Counted from the stretch's first letter, positions 44,133-54,800 are shown. The stretch: 64,000 bases of DNA from Aquiflexum lacus (GCF_015476655.1 NZ_JABFHF010000008.1:62001-126000), one strand, 5' to 3'. The notes: generated from the letters alone by a model not told the origin. Made by a program: numbers and translations.

Positions 44133-45077
44133 TTATTGAACTTCTCCTTCTACTGATTCAAGTTCCAAATCATCTTCAGAGAGTGCGTCGATCGGTTGTT
44201 CTATAGCAGGTTCATACTTTTCTCCTTCAGGTGCTTTGGGGTTTAGAGGAGTAGTTCCCACCAAGGTCAGAATATAGCTTGAGACATTTTGCATTTCTTC
44301 CGGGCTTAACTGGTCCTGCCAAGGAATCATTCCTTTTTCCACCACACCATATTTCACTACGCTGAATATTTCGCTTATAGATCCTCCATGTATCCAATAC
44401 TCATCGGTCAGATTTGGCCCTATGCCACCCCCACCGTCTGAAGCATGACAAGCCACACAATTAGTATCATATATTTTTTGACCAGATTCCAAGGCCTGAG
44501 GGGTTGCGTCAAAGGTCACTGTATTTTCATCAATACTAGTCAGGGCAAGTGCATTCCAATCTGCGATCTGTATGGCGGCAATTCTTTGCTCTTCCGAATA
44601 CTCCTCTATCTGAGTTTTGCCTATTCCCAACACGGTATAATAGGTAAAATAGATAACCCCGAATGCGATGGTCACATAAAAGACGTTTACCAACCAAGGT
44701 GGCAAATGGTTATCCAGCTCAACTATACCATCATAGGAATGATCGAGCAGGAGTGCTTTTTCCTCTATGCTTCCAGCCGGTTTTAATCTACCGGTGATAT
44801 GTTTCAATTTAAACTCATCCCACCAAGATGGTTCATTGGCTGTTTCCGGATTCTCTTTTTTGAATACCGCCACCATGAAGGACATGAGATAAATCATCAA
44901 AATCAAAAGCAGCACAATCACTCCAAGTACGACAGCCATGATTACCAATAAGGTCAGCTGAGTACTTTCCATTTGCTGGAGTTGTGAAAACCAGGACGTT
45001 TCATTGGTCTGGGCCATTACTGGCAGTGAACTGAAAATCCCTGCCAATAGGATTAATATGGATTTAAAATTTTTCAT
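44133..45077 (-). CDS. ccoP: CcoP, cytochrome c subunit of cbb3 oxidase (single haem motif)
   Basis: Membrane-bound c-type cytochrome that passes electrons to the oxidase core. From ATG 45077 it has 314 residues: signal-like N-terminus, a membrane helix (about 40-65), a FixP_N-like segment with YDGIVELDNHLPPW, a second helix, then one haem-binding CVACH with a GMIPWQ axial methionine. Canonical CcoP has two CxxCH; only one is present here. The ATG overlaps the ccoQ stop by 14 bp. An upstream ATG at 45104 is less likely as it adds a basic tail inside ccoQ. Confidence 0.92.
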   Translation of the reverse strand: MKNFKSILILLAGIFSSLPVMAQTNETSWFSQLQQMESTQLTLLVIMAVVLGVIVLLLILMIYLMSFMVAVFKKENPETANEPSWWDEFKLKHITGRLKPAGSIEEKALLLDHSYDGIVELDNHLPPWLVNVFYVTIAFGVIYFTYYTVLGIGKTQIEEYSEEQRIAAIQIADWNALALTSIDENTVTFDATPQALESGQKIYDTNCVACHASDGGGGIGPNLTDEYWIHGGSISEIFSVVKYGVVEKGMIPWQDQLSPEEMQNVSSYILTLVGTTPLNPKAPEGEKYEPAIEQPIDALSEDDLELESVEGEVQ

Positions 45078-45255
45078 AGCTGCTGTTCTTTGGCGTTTCA
45101 TCATCCAAAGGCATTTCCTTCATATGATCGATATACTTTTTGTCAACTCTGATTACCCATATAAACATCCCCACAAAGAAGATCACAAAGATCAGTAAGG
45201 ATATGATGGGATATATTTCTATGTTCTCAATAGAACTTAATATGTCTTTTTTCAT
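45064..45255 (-). CDS. ccoQ: CcoQ-like small subunit of cbb3 oxidase
   Basis: A 63-residue protein with one membrane helix (about 16-37, PIISLLIFVIFFVGMFIWVI) and a charged C-terminus, in the ccoQ position between ccoNO and ccoP. CcoQ proteins stabilise the complex and are poorly conserved in sequence, so the call rests mainly on location and layout. The start is 12 bp after the ccoNO stop, and the 3' end overlaps ccoP. Confidence 0.8.
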   Translation of the reverse strand: MKKDILSSIENIEIYPIISLLIFVIFFVGMFIWVIRVDKKYIDHMKEMPLDDETPKNSSYEKF

Positions 45256-45267
45256 AGCACTGGTTGA

Positions 45268-47400
45268 TTAAGGATTAGAAACTGTTGTTTTCTTGATATC
45301 AGTACCCAATCTCTGCAAATAGGCAATCATCGCAACTATTTCAGAATCTGGCAATACCTCTACACCTGAAGCCTTTAGATTGGCTACTATTTGGTCTGCC
45401 TGAACAGACAAATCTGAATTGGCCTGCTGATCATACCCTTCAGGATATGGGACCCCTAACTTTTGCAGGGTCCTGATTTTGGCAGGCAAATCTTGATGAT
45501 CCATGATATTAGTGGACATCCAAGGATAAGGAGGCATCAATGAACCGGGAGACATTGTCCTTGGATCCACCATGTGGTGATAATGCCAACTATCGGGATA
45601 TTTTCCTCCTACTCTATGTAAATCAGGTCCTGTTCGTTTGGAACCCCAAAGGAAAGGCCTGTCATAGACAAATTCACCGGCTTTAGAATATTCACCATAA
45701 CGCTCAGTTTCTGACCTGAATGGACGAATCATCTGCGAGTGACATCCTACACAGCCATTGGAAATGTACAAATCTCTACCCTGTAATTCCAGAGGTGTAT
45801 AAGGCGTCACGCTTGAAATGGTGGGTACATTGGATTTTACCAAAATTGTAGGGATGATTTCCACAATACCACCAATCAAGATGGCTACAGTAGCCAAAAT
45901 TGTAAAAAACAATGGTTTTCTTTCCCATGCCCTGTGCCAGTACTCTCCTTCATAATCAACATGTGGTTTCAATGCCGGAGCTTCATCGGCTTCATAAGCA
46001 ACAAATGTTCCTTGCTTGGCAGTTTTAATCATATTGTACACCATGAGAATGGCGCCGGCAAGGTAAATAAATCCACCAAATGCCCTCAAAATATACATTG
46101 GCACAATCTGAACAACAGTCTCCAGGAAGTTTGGATAAGCCAATCTACCGGCCTCTGTGAATTCTTTCCACATCAATGACTGAGTCAAAGCAGCTACATA
46201 CATGGGTAGCGCATAGAATATAATTCCCAAGGTTCCCATCCAAAAGTGGGTCGTAGCCAATTTGGTCGAATATAGATTAGTCTTCCACATTTTAGGCCAT
46301 AGCCAGTACAGCATGGCAAAAGTGAAGAATCCGTTCCAACCCAATGCTCCAATATGCACGTGTGCAACGATCCAGTCTGTGTAGTGTGCAATGGCATTTA
46401 CATTTTTCAATGAAAGCATTGGACCCTCAAATGTTGCCATACCATAGGCCGTTACAGCCACCACCATAAACTTCAAAACTGGATCAACCCTCACCTTATC
46501 CCAGGCACCTCGAAGTGTCAAAAGACCATTGACCATACCGCCCCATGAAGGGGCAATCAACATAACTGAGAAAACAACTCCCAGAACTTGCGCCCACTCA
46601 GGCAAAGCTGTGTAAAGCAAGTGGTGAGGTCCCGCCCAGATATAAAGGAATATCAAAGACCAAAAGTGTACAATTGAAAGCTTATAGGAATAAACTGGCC
46701 TATTGGCCGCTTTTGGCAAATAATAATACATCAATCCCAAAAATGGCGTGGTAAGGAAAAACGCCACGGCATTGTGTCCATACCACCATTGTACCAATGC
46801 ATCCTGTACACCTGCATAAGCAGAATAACTTTTGAACATAGATACAGGCAATGCCAATGAATTGAAAATATGCAGCACAGCAATTGTCACGAAGGAAGCC
46901 ATATAAAACCAGATGGCCACGTACATGTGCTTTTCCCTTCTTTTGATCAGGGCACCGATCATATTTGCACCGAATGCCACCCATACCACCGCAATCAAAA
47001 TATCTATCGGCCATTCCAACTCTGCGTACTCTTTGGAAGAAGTCAATCCCAAAGGCAGGGTGATTGCGGCCAATAAAATAACAGTCTGCCAACCCCAAAA
47101 ATGGAACCAGCTCAATGCCTTGCTCCACATGGGAGTTTTCAGCAATCTGGGCATTGAATAATAAACTCCTGCAAAAATCGCATTACCGATAAAGGCAAAA
47201 ATCACCGCATTGGTATGCAATGGTCGGATCCTGCCATAGGTGGTATACGGATTTCCAAGGTTCGCTTCGGGGAGAAAGAGCTGGATGGCCGCAATCAATC
47301 CCACCAGCATTCCCACGAGGCCCCAAGCGATGGTGGCGACCCCGAAGTACTTTACGATCTTATTATCGTAATTGAACTGTTCCAGTGTTGTTACTGACAT
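45268..47400 (-). CDS. ccoNO: CcoN-CcoO fusion, subunits I and II of cbb3 cytochrome oxidase
   Basis: The catalytic core in one 710-residue chain. Residues 1 to about 480 are CcoN with twelve membrane helices and the histidines for haem b, haem b3 and CuB (HTNAVIF, WWYGHNAVAFF, GPHHLLY, HYTDWIVAHVHIGALGW). From about 500 a membrane anchor is followed by the CcoO cytochrome c domain with CVGCH and a distal methionine (DPRTMSPGSLMP). A CcoNO fusion is usual in Bacteroidota, whereas proteobacteria encode two genes. It reduces oxygen at low tension and pumps protons. It starts 2 bp after ccoS and is followed by ccoQ. Confidence 0.96.
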   Translation of the reverse strand: MSVTTLEQFNYDNKIVKYFGVATIAWGLVGMLVGLIAAIQLFLPEANLGNPYTTYGRIRPLHTNAVIFAFIGNAIFAGVYYSMPRLLKTPMWSKALSWFHFWGWQTVILLAAITLPLGLTSSKEYAELEWPIDILIAVVWVAFGANMIGALIKRREKHMYVAIWFYMASFVTIAVLHIFNSLALPVSMFKSYSAYAGVQDALVQWWYGHNAVAFFLTTPFLGLMYYYLPKAANRPVYSYKLSIVHFWSLIFLYIWAGPHHLLYTALPEWAQVLGVVFSVMLIAPSWGGMVNGLLTLRGAWDKVRVDPVLKFMVVAVTAYGMATFEGPMLSLKNVNAIAHYTDWIVAHVHIGALGWNGFFTFAMLYWLWPKMWKTNLYSTKLATTHFWMGTLGIIFYALPMYVAALTQSLMWKEFTEAGRLAYPNFLETVVQIVPMYILRAFGGFIYLAGAILMVYNMIKTAKQGTFVAYEADEAPALKPHVDYEGEYWHRAWERKPLFFTILATVAILIGGIVEIIPTILVKSNVPTISSVTPYTPLELQGRDLYISNGCVGCHSQMIRPFRSETERYGEYSKAGEFVYDRPFLWGSKRTGPDLHRVGGKYPDSWHYHHMVDPRTMSPGSLMPPYPWMSTNIMDHQDLPAKIRTLQKLGVPYPEGYDQQANSDLSVQADQIVANLKASGVEVLPDSEIVAMIAYLQRLGTDIKKTTVSNP

Positions 47401-47402
47401 AC

Positions 47403-47591
47403 TTACTTCGATTTAGTTGTTGATGGTACTTGTTTTTTATCTTTTGTTTTGGTTTCATTTTCAAAAAGGATCCTGATGGCAGGAGTATGGTTGTCATCAA
47501 ACTGACCCGACTTCATGGCCTTGAAAAACAGGAACAGAAACGATCCTGCTAGCATTAGGCTTATGGCAATTAGGATAAAGATTACTTCCAT
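47403..47591 (-). CDS. ccoS: CcoS, cbb3 oxidase assembly protein
   Basis: A 62-residue protein with one N-terminal membrane helix and the conserved F(K)AMKSGQFDD turn typical of CcoS. The family is required for cofactor (haem and copper) insertion into CcoN. It starts 2 bp after ccoI and ends 2 bp before ccoNO, within the operon. Confidence 0.93.
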   Translation of the reverse strand: MEVIFILIAISLMLAGSFLFLFFKAMKSGQFDDNHTPAIRILFENETKTKDKKQVPSTTKSK

Positions 47592-47593
47592 GG

Positions 47594-50032
47594 TTATATT
47601 ATTTTTTCTTTAAGGCCTCTTTTATAGGCCAGATAATTTGTAGTTAATGTAGTAAATACAACGACAGAAATACTACTAATCGGCATTAAAATCGCACAGA
47701 ATACCGGACTGACAAGTCCTTGAACCGCAAAAAACACCCCTACAAAATTGTAGGTAAAACTCAGCCCAAAACTCGCTTTGATGATGTTTCGACTGGTATG
47801 GGTAAATCTGAGAAATGCAGGTAATTTTTGGATCATCGAAGCATCCATAATCGCATCAGAAGCAGGAGAGAAATTGGTGATTTTATCTGTAAGTGCAATG
47901 CCGACTTTTGCCTCTCTCAAAGCACCCGCATCATTTAGCCCATCTCCGATCATCAGCGTATTGGCTCCATTCTGATTCAGTTGCTTTATATAAGCTAGTT
48001 TGTCTGTCGGACCTTGATTGAAATTCATCAAAACCTCATTGCCAAATATGTTTTTAAGATTGACACGTTCATGGTCTTGATCACCTGAGAGAAAATGAAC
48101 TAATCTTGTCTCCTGAATATTGTTCACGACTTCTTTAATTCCCTTTCGAAGTCCGCTTTGGATAAAGAAATATCCTAAAACCGAGCTTTCAATAGCAAAA
48201 AATACCAAGTTCCCTCCTTTCGGCAAATCACTATTGCCTTCACCTACAAATTCTGCAGAACCCAATTTTATCTCTTGGCTTTTATAAATGGTACGGATAC
48301 CTTTTCCCTGTACTTCTTCCACTTCTTGTAAATCCAAGCCTTTGACTCCATCCAAAAAGGTATTGATCCTGTTGCTAAGGGCATGTGTAGATTGATTGAC
48401 CATTGTCTTGATCAGGGATTTTGACTCAGCCGAAAGCGATTCTCCAAAATATTTTACCGAAGCCTGGGAAGGAGCTGTCAGAGTGCCTGTTTTATCAAAA
48501 ACCACAGTATCCACTTTTGCAAGTCTCTCAATTACTTGAGAATTTTTAAGGAAAAATTTTCCTTGTCCAAAAACCCTTAGAGTATTACCCAATGTAAAAG
48601 GAGTAGACATCGCCAATGCGCAGGGACATGTAATGATCAGCACAGAAGTAAAAGACAGCACGCCCAAAGCTATCTGACCATTCCAACTCCAATACACCAA
48701 AGCAGAAAGTGCAACCAATAAAACCGTAACCGTAAATTTCCCGGAAATCCTGTTGGCAAGTGATTCCAATGAATTGGCCTTTTCTTTCTCAAAGGAATCA
48801 TTATTCCACAAATCTGTCAGGTATCCTTGTGATGGAGATTTCTGAACTGTTAACAAAAGGGATTTACCTTTTTGTCGACCTCCTGCATAAATCAATTCGC
48901 CTCTCTTTCGAATCACTGGCACTTCTTCTCCTGTCACAAAGCTATAATCGATAAAAGCTTCACCCTCCAAAAGAATACTATCAGCGGGAACCAACTCCTC
49001 ATTCCTGACTTTGATGATATCCCCAACATGGAGTTTGATCAAGGGAATCACTTCCTCTTCCTCACGGACTATTTTGGTAACCGCGACAGGGAAATAAGAT
49101 TTGTAATCTCGGTCAAAAGATAGGGTATCATAAGTCTTTTGCTGATAGTATTTGCCTATCAGAAGAAAAAATATTAACCCTCCCAAGGTATCCATGTAAC
49201 CTTCATTGCCTAGACCAAAAATATCATAAAGACTGTAGGTGAATAAAGTGAATATTCCTACTGCAATGGGAACGTCCATATTTACGCCTCTATTTTTGAT
49301 CGCAATCCAAGCTGATCGGTAATAATCAGTTGCCGCATAAAAAAACACAGGAAGTGCCAATAGCACATTGAGATAATTAAAGGTTTTTTTGAATCCATTT
49401 CCCAATAATTCAGCTTCTGCAAAATATTCCGGGAGACTGAAAAGCATCATATTGCCAAAGCAAAAACCCGCTACAGCCAATTTATAAATGAGTTTTTGGT
49501 CACTGACAGCGGGTGCCTTTTTATCGACATCTGCCAGATTGATACTGGGTTCATAACCAATTCTGGATAGTAAGCTCACTACCTCTCTGAGACTTATATC
49601 TCTTTGATGAAATTTGATTTGTACCTTTTTCTTAATAAAATCTACTCTGCCAGAGACTATTCCTGCATTGATCTTGTGGAGGTTTTCAAGCAACCATATA
49701 CAAGAAGCACAATGTATCAGTGGAATGGAAAATGTAACATGGGTCTCTTCGTGATTCTGAAAATCTACCAGTTTGCTGATGATATCCAAATCATTCAAAT
49801 AGTCAAACCTATTGTTTCTTGAGGAGATGGATTTTTGGCTTAGGCCAGGATTATCCGCAATTTCATAATAAGAACAGAGGTCATTCTCATTCAAAACCTC
49901 ATAAACCAATTTGCAACCTGTGCAACAGAATTCCTTTCCGTCAAAAGGAAGAATTTCTTCTTTGCAATCCTCGCCACAGTGATAACAGGTAGATTTGGAA
50001 GGTTGGGTTACTATTTGGTTAGGCTTAATCAT
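47594..50032 (-). CDS. ccoI: CcoI, copper-exporting P-type ATPase for cbb3 oxidase assembly
   Basis: An 812-residue P1B-type ATPase. The N-terminus has a cysteine cluster CYHCGEDC and FCCTGC (about 16-45, a zinc-ribbon-like metal-binding element common in Bacteroidota CcoI), then a heavy-metal domain with CASCIWLLE, membrane helices with the CPC motif (TCPCALAM), the phosphorylation site DKTGTLT, and GDGLNDAGAL. It delivers copper to the oxidase. It is the first gene of the cbb3 operon; an FNR-like dyad lies 35-48 bp upstream of its start. Confidence 0.95.
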   Translation of the reverse strand: MIKPNQIVTQPSKSTCYHCGEDCKEEILPFDGKEFCCTGCKLVYEVLNENDLCSYYEIADNPGLSQKSISSRNNRFDYLNDLDIISKLVDFQNHEETHVTFSIPLIHCASCIWLLENLHKINAGIVSGRVDFIKKKVQIKFHQRDISLREVVSLLSRIGYEPSINLADVDKKAPAVSDQKLIYKLAVAGFCFGNMMLFSLPEYFAEAELLGNGFKKTFNYLNVLLALPVFFYAATDYYRSAWIAIKNRGVNMDVPIAVGIFTLFTYSLYDIFGLGNEGYMDTLGGLIFFLLIGKYYQQKTYDTLSFDRDYKSYFPVAVTKIVREEEEVIPLIKLHVGDIIKVRNEELVPADSILLEGEAFIDYSFVTGEEVPVIRKRGELIYAGGRQKGKSLLLTVQKSPSQGYLTDLWNNDSFEKEKANSLESLANRISGKFTVTVLLVALSALVYWSWNGQIALGVLSFTSVLIITCPCALAMSTPFTLGNTLRVFGQGKFFLKNSQVIERLAKVDTVVFDKTGTLTAPSQASVKYFGESLSAESKSLIKTMVNQSTHALSNRINTFLDGVKGLDLQEVEEVQGKGIRTIYKSQEIKLGSAEFVGEGNSDLPKGGNLVFFAIESSVLGYFFIQSGLRKGIKEVVNNIQETRLVHFLSGDQDHERVNLKNIFGNEVLMNFNQGPTDKLAYIKQLNQNGANTLMIGDGLNDAGALREAKVGIALTDKITNFSPASDAIMDASMIQKLPAFLRFTHTSRNIIKASFGLSFTYNFVGVFFAVQGLVSPVFCAILMPISSISVVVFTTLTTNYLAYKRGLKEKII

Positions 50033-50066
50033 TGGCTCAAGTTACTTTACTAAAATAGTTAAAAGC

Positions 50067-50080
50067 ATGATAAAAATCAT
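50067..50080. promoter_or_regulatory. FNR/CRP-type dyad upstream of ccoI
   Basis: ATGATAAAAATCAT is a perfect 14-bp palindrome with TGAT-N4-ATCA half sites, one base per side from the FNR consensus. It lies 35 bp before the ccoI start codon. Confidence 0.6.
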
Positions 50081-50093
50081 CTTTTGACAATAT

Positions 50094-50741
50094 TTAAAAA
50101 GAAAGATAAAAAGATAAGCGATCGTACCACATACCACCCTTATAGAAATGAAATAAGACTTTTGCCAAATCTGATTGGTTGTTTTTAGAAGTTACCAATA
50201 AGGTGCATTTATGCTTTACCGCATAAGACCAAAAGTCTCCTATTCGATTGAAGTTGAATTTAATAAATGATGTCTCTGATGTAGCATTGCTGACTAATTG
50301 AACCAATTCCTGTTCTTCTCTAAGTTTTGATCTAGGGATAAAGCAGGGCGATATGATAGTAGCTTTACTTCCTTTTATATTTTCGGAAAATAATGAGATG
50401 AATTTTTTGATCAGTTTTGCAGAATCCGGTGTTCCGTCATAATGAAAAAGTATTCTTTCGGTAGACATTTCTTTGTCAAAAAGCAACAGCGGAATTTTGC
50501 ATGGCTCGTTTTCCAATGCTCTAGGTTTTTCTAAGCCGTGAAGCCAATCCAGCACCTTTGGCAAATGCGCAGTAAATAATGTTGGTCCTTGTTCAGGACT
50601 ACACATTATACTTTTCCCTCCTTTAGTAAGGTGGTTGGAAAAACCCGATGGCAACTTATCGCAAAAATGTGATGCAATAATTTTTTCAGGCACTGCAAAG
50701 TTTTCCAACTTTTCTGTTCTCACTTGCATAGCTTCAATCAT
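50094..50741 (-). CDS. UspA-like universal stress protein, divergent
   Basis: A 215-residue cytoplasmic protein. The segment ERILFHYDGTPDSAKLIKKF is a UspA-type strand-helix start, and the C-terminal part (CTLLVTSKNNQSDLAKVLFH) fits a second alpha/beta half, but the ATP-binding G-2x-G-9x-G loop is not visible, so it may not bind nucleotide. Stress proteins of this kind are often induced with cbb3 oxidase at low oxygen. It ends 61 bp upstream of ccoI and carries its own FNR-like dyad 58 bp upstream. Confidence 0.7.
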   Translation of the reverse strand: MIEAMQVRTEKLENFAVPEKIIASHFCDKLPSGFSNHLTKGGKSIMCSPEQGPTLFTAHLPKVLDWLHGLEKPRALENEPCKIPLLLFDKEMSTERILFHYDGTPDSAKLIKKFISLFSENIKGSKATIISPCFIPRSKLREEQELVQLVSNATSETSFIKFNFNRIGDFWSYAVKHKCTLLVTSKNNQSDLAKVLFHFYKGGMWYDRLSFYLSF

Positions 50742-50798
50742 TTATACAAAACTATACTTAGAGAATAATTTGCGAAGTGATATAAAGAAGGTGCAAAT

Positions 50799-50812
50799 AT
50801 GACTTTAATCAT
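50799..50812. promoter_or_regulatory. FNR/CRP-type dyad upstream of the UspA-like gene
   Basis: ATGACTTTAATCAT fits TGAY-N4-ATCA, the same form as the hemN site. It ends 58 bp before the UspA-like ATG. The remaining gap to 51142 (about 330 bp) is AT-rich with a TAGCTATCGAGAC fragment near 51030 that recalls the 42261 palindrome, and no gene. Confidence 0.5.
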
Positions 50813-51142
50813 GTTTTATTTGACATGATTATCCGCTGTTGTGTCAGTCCTGTAAACTCAGTTGATGTGAATCGAAACTTTTATCCTTTTTTTTTGGATT
50901 TATTTACCTTTTTATGGGTAATAAAGAATTAAAATAATGGTAAATTAAATGAGCTTTAAATATGAATATGATTATCCGACTATATGCAATTAGCTTTCCC
51001 TTTTTCAGGAAAATGTTTCGAATCTAGCGTAGCTATCGAGACGAAGTTCAAAGAAACCGGAAATTCAAGATGCTATCGGAAATTATTTAGAATTTGTCAC
51101 ATAATTGTGTCTACACATAAATATGAAAAAAACCTGAAAACA

Positions 51143-51850
51143 ATGAAAACGATTTTCACCTTACAACTAATCTCATTATTTCTTTTTGGTTTAAATGCAT
51201 CCGCCCAATCCACTTCTTTGTTTAACCATGAAAACTTGGATGGTTGGCAAATAGATGTACCTGATCTGGAAAAAGACAGTAGCCTCAGAATTCCCTTTAT
51301 TGTCAGAAAAGGAATGTTGGTAAGCTTGGGGACCCCTCAGGGGCATTTGATTACAAAAAAGGAATTTGAAAATTATAGACTACTTGTAGAATACCGTTTT
51401 CCCGATGAACCCGGAAACTGTGGGATTTTGGTTCATGCTTCAACCCCTAGGACCTTGTACAATATGTTTCCAAAATCCATAGAAATTCAAATGATGCATG
51501 AAAATGCAGGGGATTTTTGGTGTATCGGTGAAGATATCCAAGTGCCCGACATGGAAAAAAGAAGAGGCCCAAAAGAAAATTGGGGAGTCATCGAGGGAAA
51601 AGGAAGGCGAATTCTCAATTTGACTGATGGTTCAGAGAGGCCGTTAGGGGAGTGGAACCAAATGCTCATTGAATGCCAAGGAGATGAGGTCAAAGTCTGG
51701 GTAAATGGTGACTTGGTCAATGATGGTTTTGGGGCAACCGCATCAAAAGGGAAAATTGCCATTCAGGCTGAGGGTGCCGAAGTTGAATTCAGAAAGCTTG
51801 AAATTTCTTATTTGAAAGAATTACATTCTAATAGCTGTCCAACAATATGA
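51143..51850 (+). CDS. DUF1080 (3-keto-disaccharide hydrolase-like) secreted protein
   Basis: A 235-residue exported protein. From ATG 51143 a signal peptide (cleavage near ASAQ) is followed by a concanavalin-like sandwich with the DUF1080 marks: FNHENLDGWQ, the LITKKEFENYRLLVEYRF strand, GNCGILVHAS, SIEIQMMHENAGDFWCIG and EWNQMLIECQGDEVKVWVNG. Family members are linked to hydrolysis of oxidised disaccharides in Bacteroidota. The frame extends to 50984, but the upstream part has no signal-peptide character. It stands alone on the plus strand. Confidence 0.88.
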   Translation: MKTIFTLQLISLFLFGLNASAQSTSLFNHENLDGWQIDVPDLEKDSSLRIPFIVRKGMLVSLGTPQGHLITKKEFENYRLLVEYRFPDEPGNCGILVHASTPRTLYNMFPKSIEIQMMHENAGDFWCIGEDIQVPDMEKRRGPKENWGVIEGKGRRILNLTDGSERPLGEWNQMLIECQGDEVKVWVNGDLVNDGFGATASKGKIAIQAEGAEVEFRKLEISYLKELHSNSCPTI

Positions 51851-51897
51851 GCCCGTGGACAAGAAACTGACCCAAGAATTTTAAGCCTCGAAATCAA

Positions 51898-54800
51898 TCA
51901 AAAAAGAGCCGTCACCTGCATTCTACCGATATGCACCAATCTTCCCAAGCCTTCAGAATTCCTACCTTCATAAACCATATTCATTTGTAACCCCTCCCCT
52001 ATTTTCTGAAGCCAGTTTAAGGACCATGTAAGGTTATTTCCTGGCGTCAAAGCCTGTAACATTTCATAGCCGGTCGGGGTATTTGGCTCTCCGTTGTAGT
52101 CAATGAAGGTATATTTGAAATTTGCGTTGATGGTAGTTTTAATGGCTTGGGCATAGCGTAGGTCCAGCCCCATTTGATGGAGTTTAGCCCTTTCTTCAAT
52201 TTCCTGATTGGCCAGATTGAGCTTGTCAGTATATTGATAAGTCACTGTAGTCCTGAATAGGCTGCTGGGTTGCCAAGCCAATTCAGGCCCCAAACCATAC
52301 TGTTCAATATTGAAATTCCTGTTATCCAGAAAATCGGAGTTTGCAATTCTGTTTCCTGTTTGAAGTATAAGTCTAAGGTTGACCATTGAATTAAAATTGT
52401 ACCTTGTATTAAGTCTCCAATCTTTTTGTACAAGGTCATCAAATCCACCTGCAAGCAATTGCTTGTTTTGACTGTCAAAAAGAGAAAGATCAAAACCATA
52501 TTTGGCAGAAGAGCGGTTGAAGAAAAAGGAGGAACGTAAAACCTGTCTGACCGAAAGTAACTCTTCTTCCAAAAATCCTCCTACAAATGGATTGATCCTA
52601 TCCCAAAATTCATCGGAGGTGATTTTCTTTTCTATACTCAGGCTTGTGGTATTCGAGAACTTTTGTAAGAACTGTCTTATCCCTTTTTCTTTTCTCCATT
52701 CGTCGGGGAATTTGGCATTGAGCCGATAATTGAAAATAGTATTGAAAGCCTGCACAAATTCAGTGGTGGGAACAAATACTTTAATAAAGTTCTTTTCTTC
52801 AGGGTTGATGGCAATATAAAACTCATTGAGTTGCTGAATCCCATCATCATTGTCATCTCTCCAGGCATGCGTACCCTCTCCGGTAGGTACCGGCAAAAAG
52901 ACAAACTCCCTCCTGAATTCCCTGCCATTGCCAAGCGCATAACTGAGTTCATTCCTGATATTCCCTTTCCACATGGTTCCCAGATAGTCAATCTTACTCA
53001 ACACTGTGGTCTCTGCATCTTGGACGGTACGCAAAAATTCCAGTTTCCTATAAGTAAAAGTACCCGTCAGGTCATGTGCACCAAATCTTCTTTTTAATCC
53101 AACCATGGTTTGAAATGCCTCAGTATCAGGGGTCAATTGACCAAGAACAGGGAATTTATCTTCCCTTACCGATGCATTGGCAAAGAAAGAATAGGGCAGT
53201 GTATCATTGCTTTCAATAAAAAAGAAATGCTCCAGAAAATTCATAGCAGTACTCACCACCGAATCTCTTTCTACATTTCTCACTGCATTTCTATCCAATA
53301 TCAATCTATATCCGGGAACCAAAACTTTGGACTGATACCTTATATCACCTGTATATCTCAGCCATGCAGAGTTTAAATCTCTTACATCGCTGTTAAGTAA
53401 AAAAAAGTCATTTCTCACTACAAATCTCTTTCCCAGCTCTTGATTCCATTTGGCCAAATGCTGGGTACCTGCAAGAATATCGCCCCGGTTTCTAAGATTG
53501 AAACGATAGCTGAAACTGTTTTTGATATCCTTGATAAGCTCCACTTGGGAAGTCAAAATCCTTTCCTCTCCGGATTGCTGCATGTCCTCCTGGGTCAAAC
53601 TCCAATCTCTGTCAAATTCTATATACCTGAGCCGGTCTATAAAACTAAAATGATTGGAATTGTATTCCAATTCTGTCAGAGCTCCAAACTTATAGCCGTT
53701 TAACTTATCAAAAGACCTGTTTGCTGACAAGACTCCTGATTTGATGGCAAAGCCATTATTGTCTAGATTGTCTATAGTAGAAAAAAGATTTTGATCTACG
53801 TTGGAAAATGCCACCTCGGTGTAAACCTGCTCATAATCACTTAGCTTGACTCTAGTTCCTGCAGTAAACATTTGTTTTTTGTTGGGTGCGGGTATCGGAG
53901 AGAGAATGGAATAATTACCCTGAGGTTCACCATTTACCATGGGTATGAAGACGTACACTGGCCCATTTGCAATCTGTCTGTCCCTGATGTAATTGCCATT
54001 TCCCTGCCCGACCTCGCTGAAAGATACTGCAAAATGAGCTACTTCAGGATCCGTACTGTATTCAAAATAGGTGATGGGATTACCATTACCATCCAAATCC
54101 TGGACTTTCCTGTATAGAATCCTATTTGGATCAAAAGCAATACTATCGACTCTTGGGACGGAGGCGGCATCTAAGTCATCCCCTACAGATGCCAGCAATT
54201 GTTTGTCTGCATCAGAAAACTCAAAGAAAAGTGGTCTGTTTCTGTTATCCTGTTCCCTGTAAAAATTCATATACACAGACACATGATCTGTCTCCTGAAT
54301 ATGATTGGCAGTGAGAATAGACCTTGAAAAATTTCTTTCAGCATATTCAAAATCAATCCTGATCCGGGTATATTGGGTGATGAGAACATTGGGTGTAAAA
54401 GTAATTTCTCCTTGATTGTAGTCAATCACATAATCATAATTGAACCCCCTTTGCAGCTGTCTACCATCATAAAACACCCTTTCGGAGTTTGCCATTACAA
54501 TGACAAAACGCTCATTTTGTGGTCCTGGTATCCGATAAGGCCCTAACGTCCCCTCACTGACTTCCAAAACAATTGAAGCAAATTTACCTTTTGCCACGGA
54601 GGCAGCCCCTTGGGTGGAAGCTTTCCATTTTTCTCCTAATTTGTATTTTGTTGTCACCTGAGCACCTTGCACGTTTTTGTAATAACGCAAAAACTCCGAT
54701 TGCCTTTGCTGTAACACGACATCTCCCGCTGCTAGATTAAAATCATCATTGTATAATTCCACCAAAACATTATCAAAATCTTGCAACTGTTGGGTATTTC

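Noticed and set aside
46700-47128. 142-codon minus-strand frame inside ccoNO, other register
   Set aside because: Shifted-frame shadow of the highly conserved CcoN helices.
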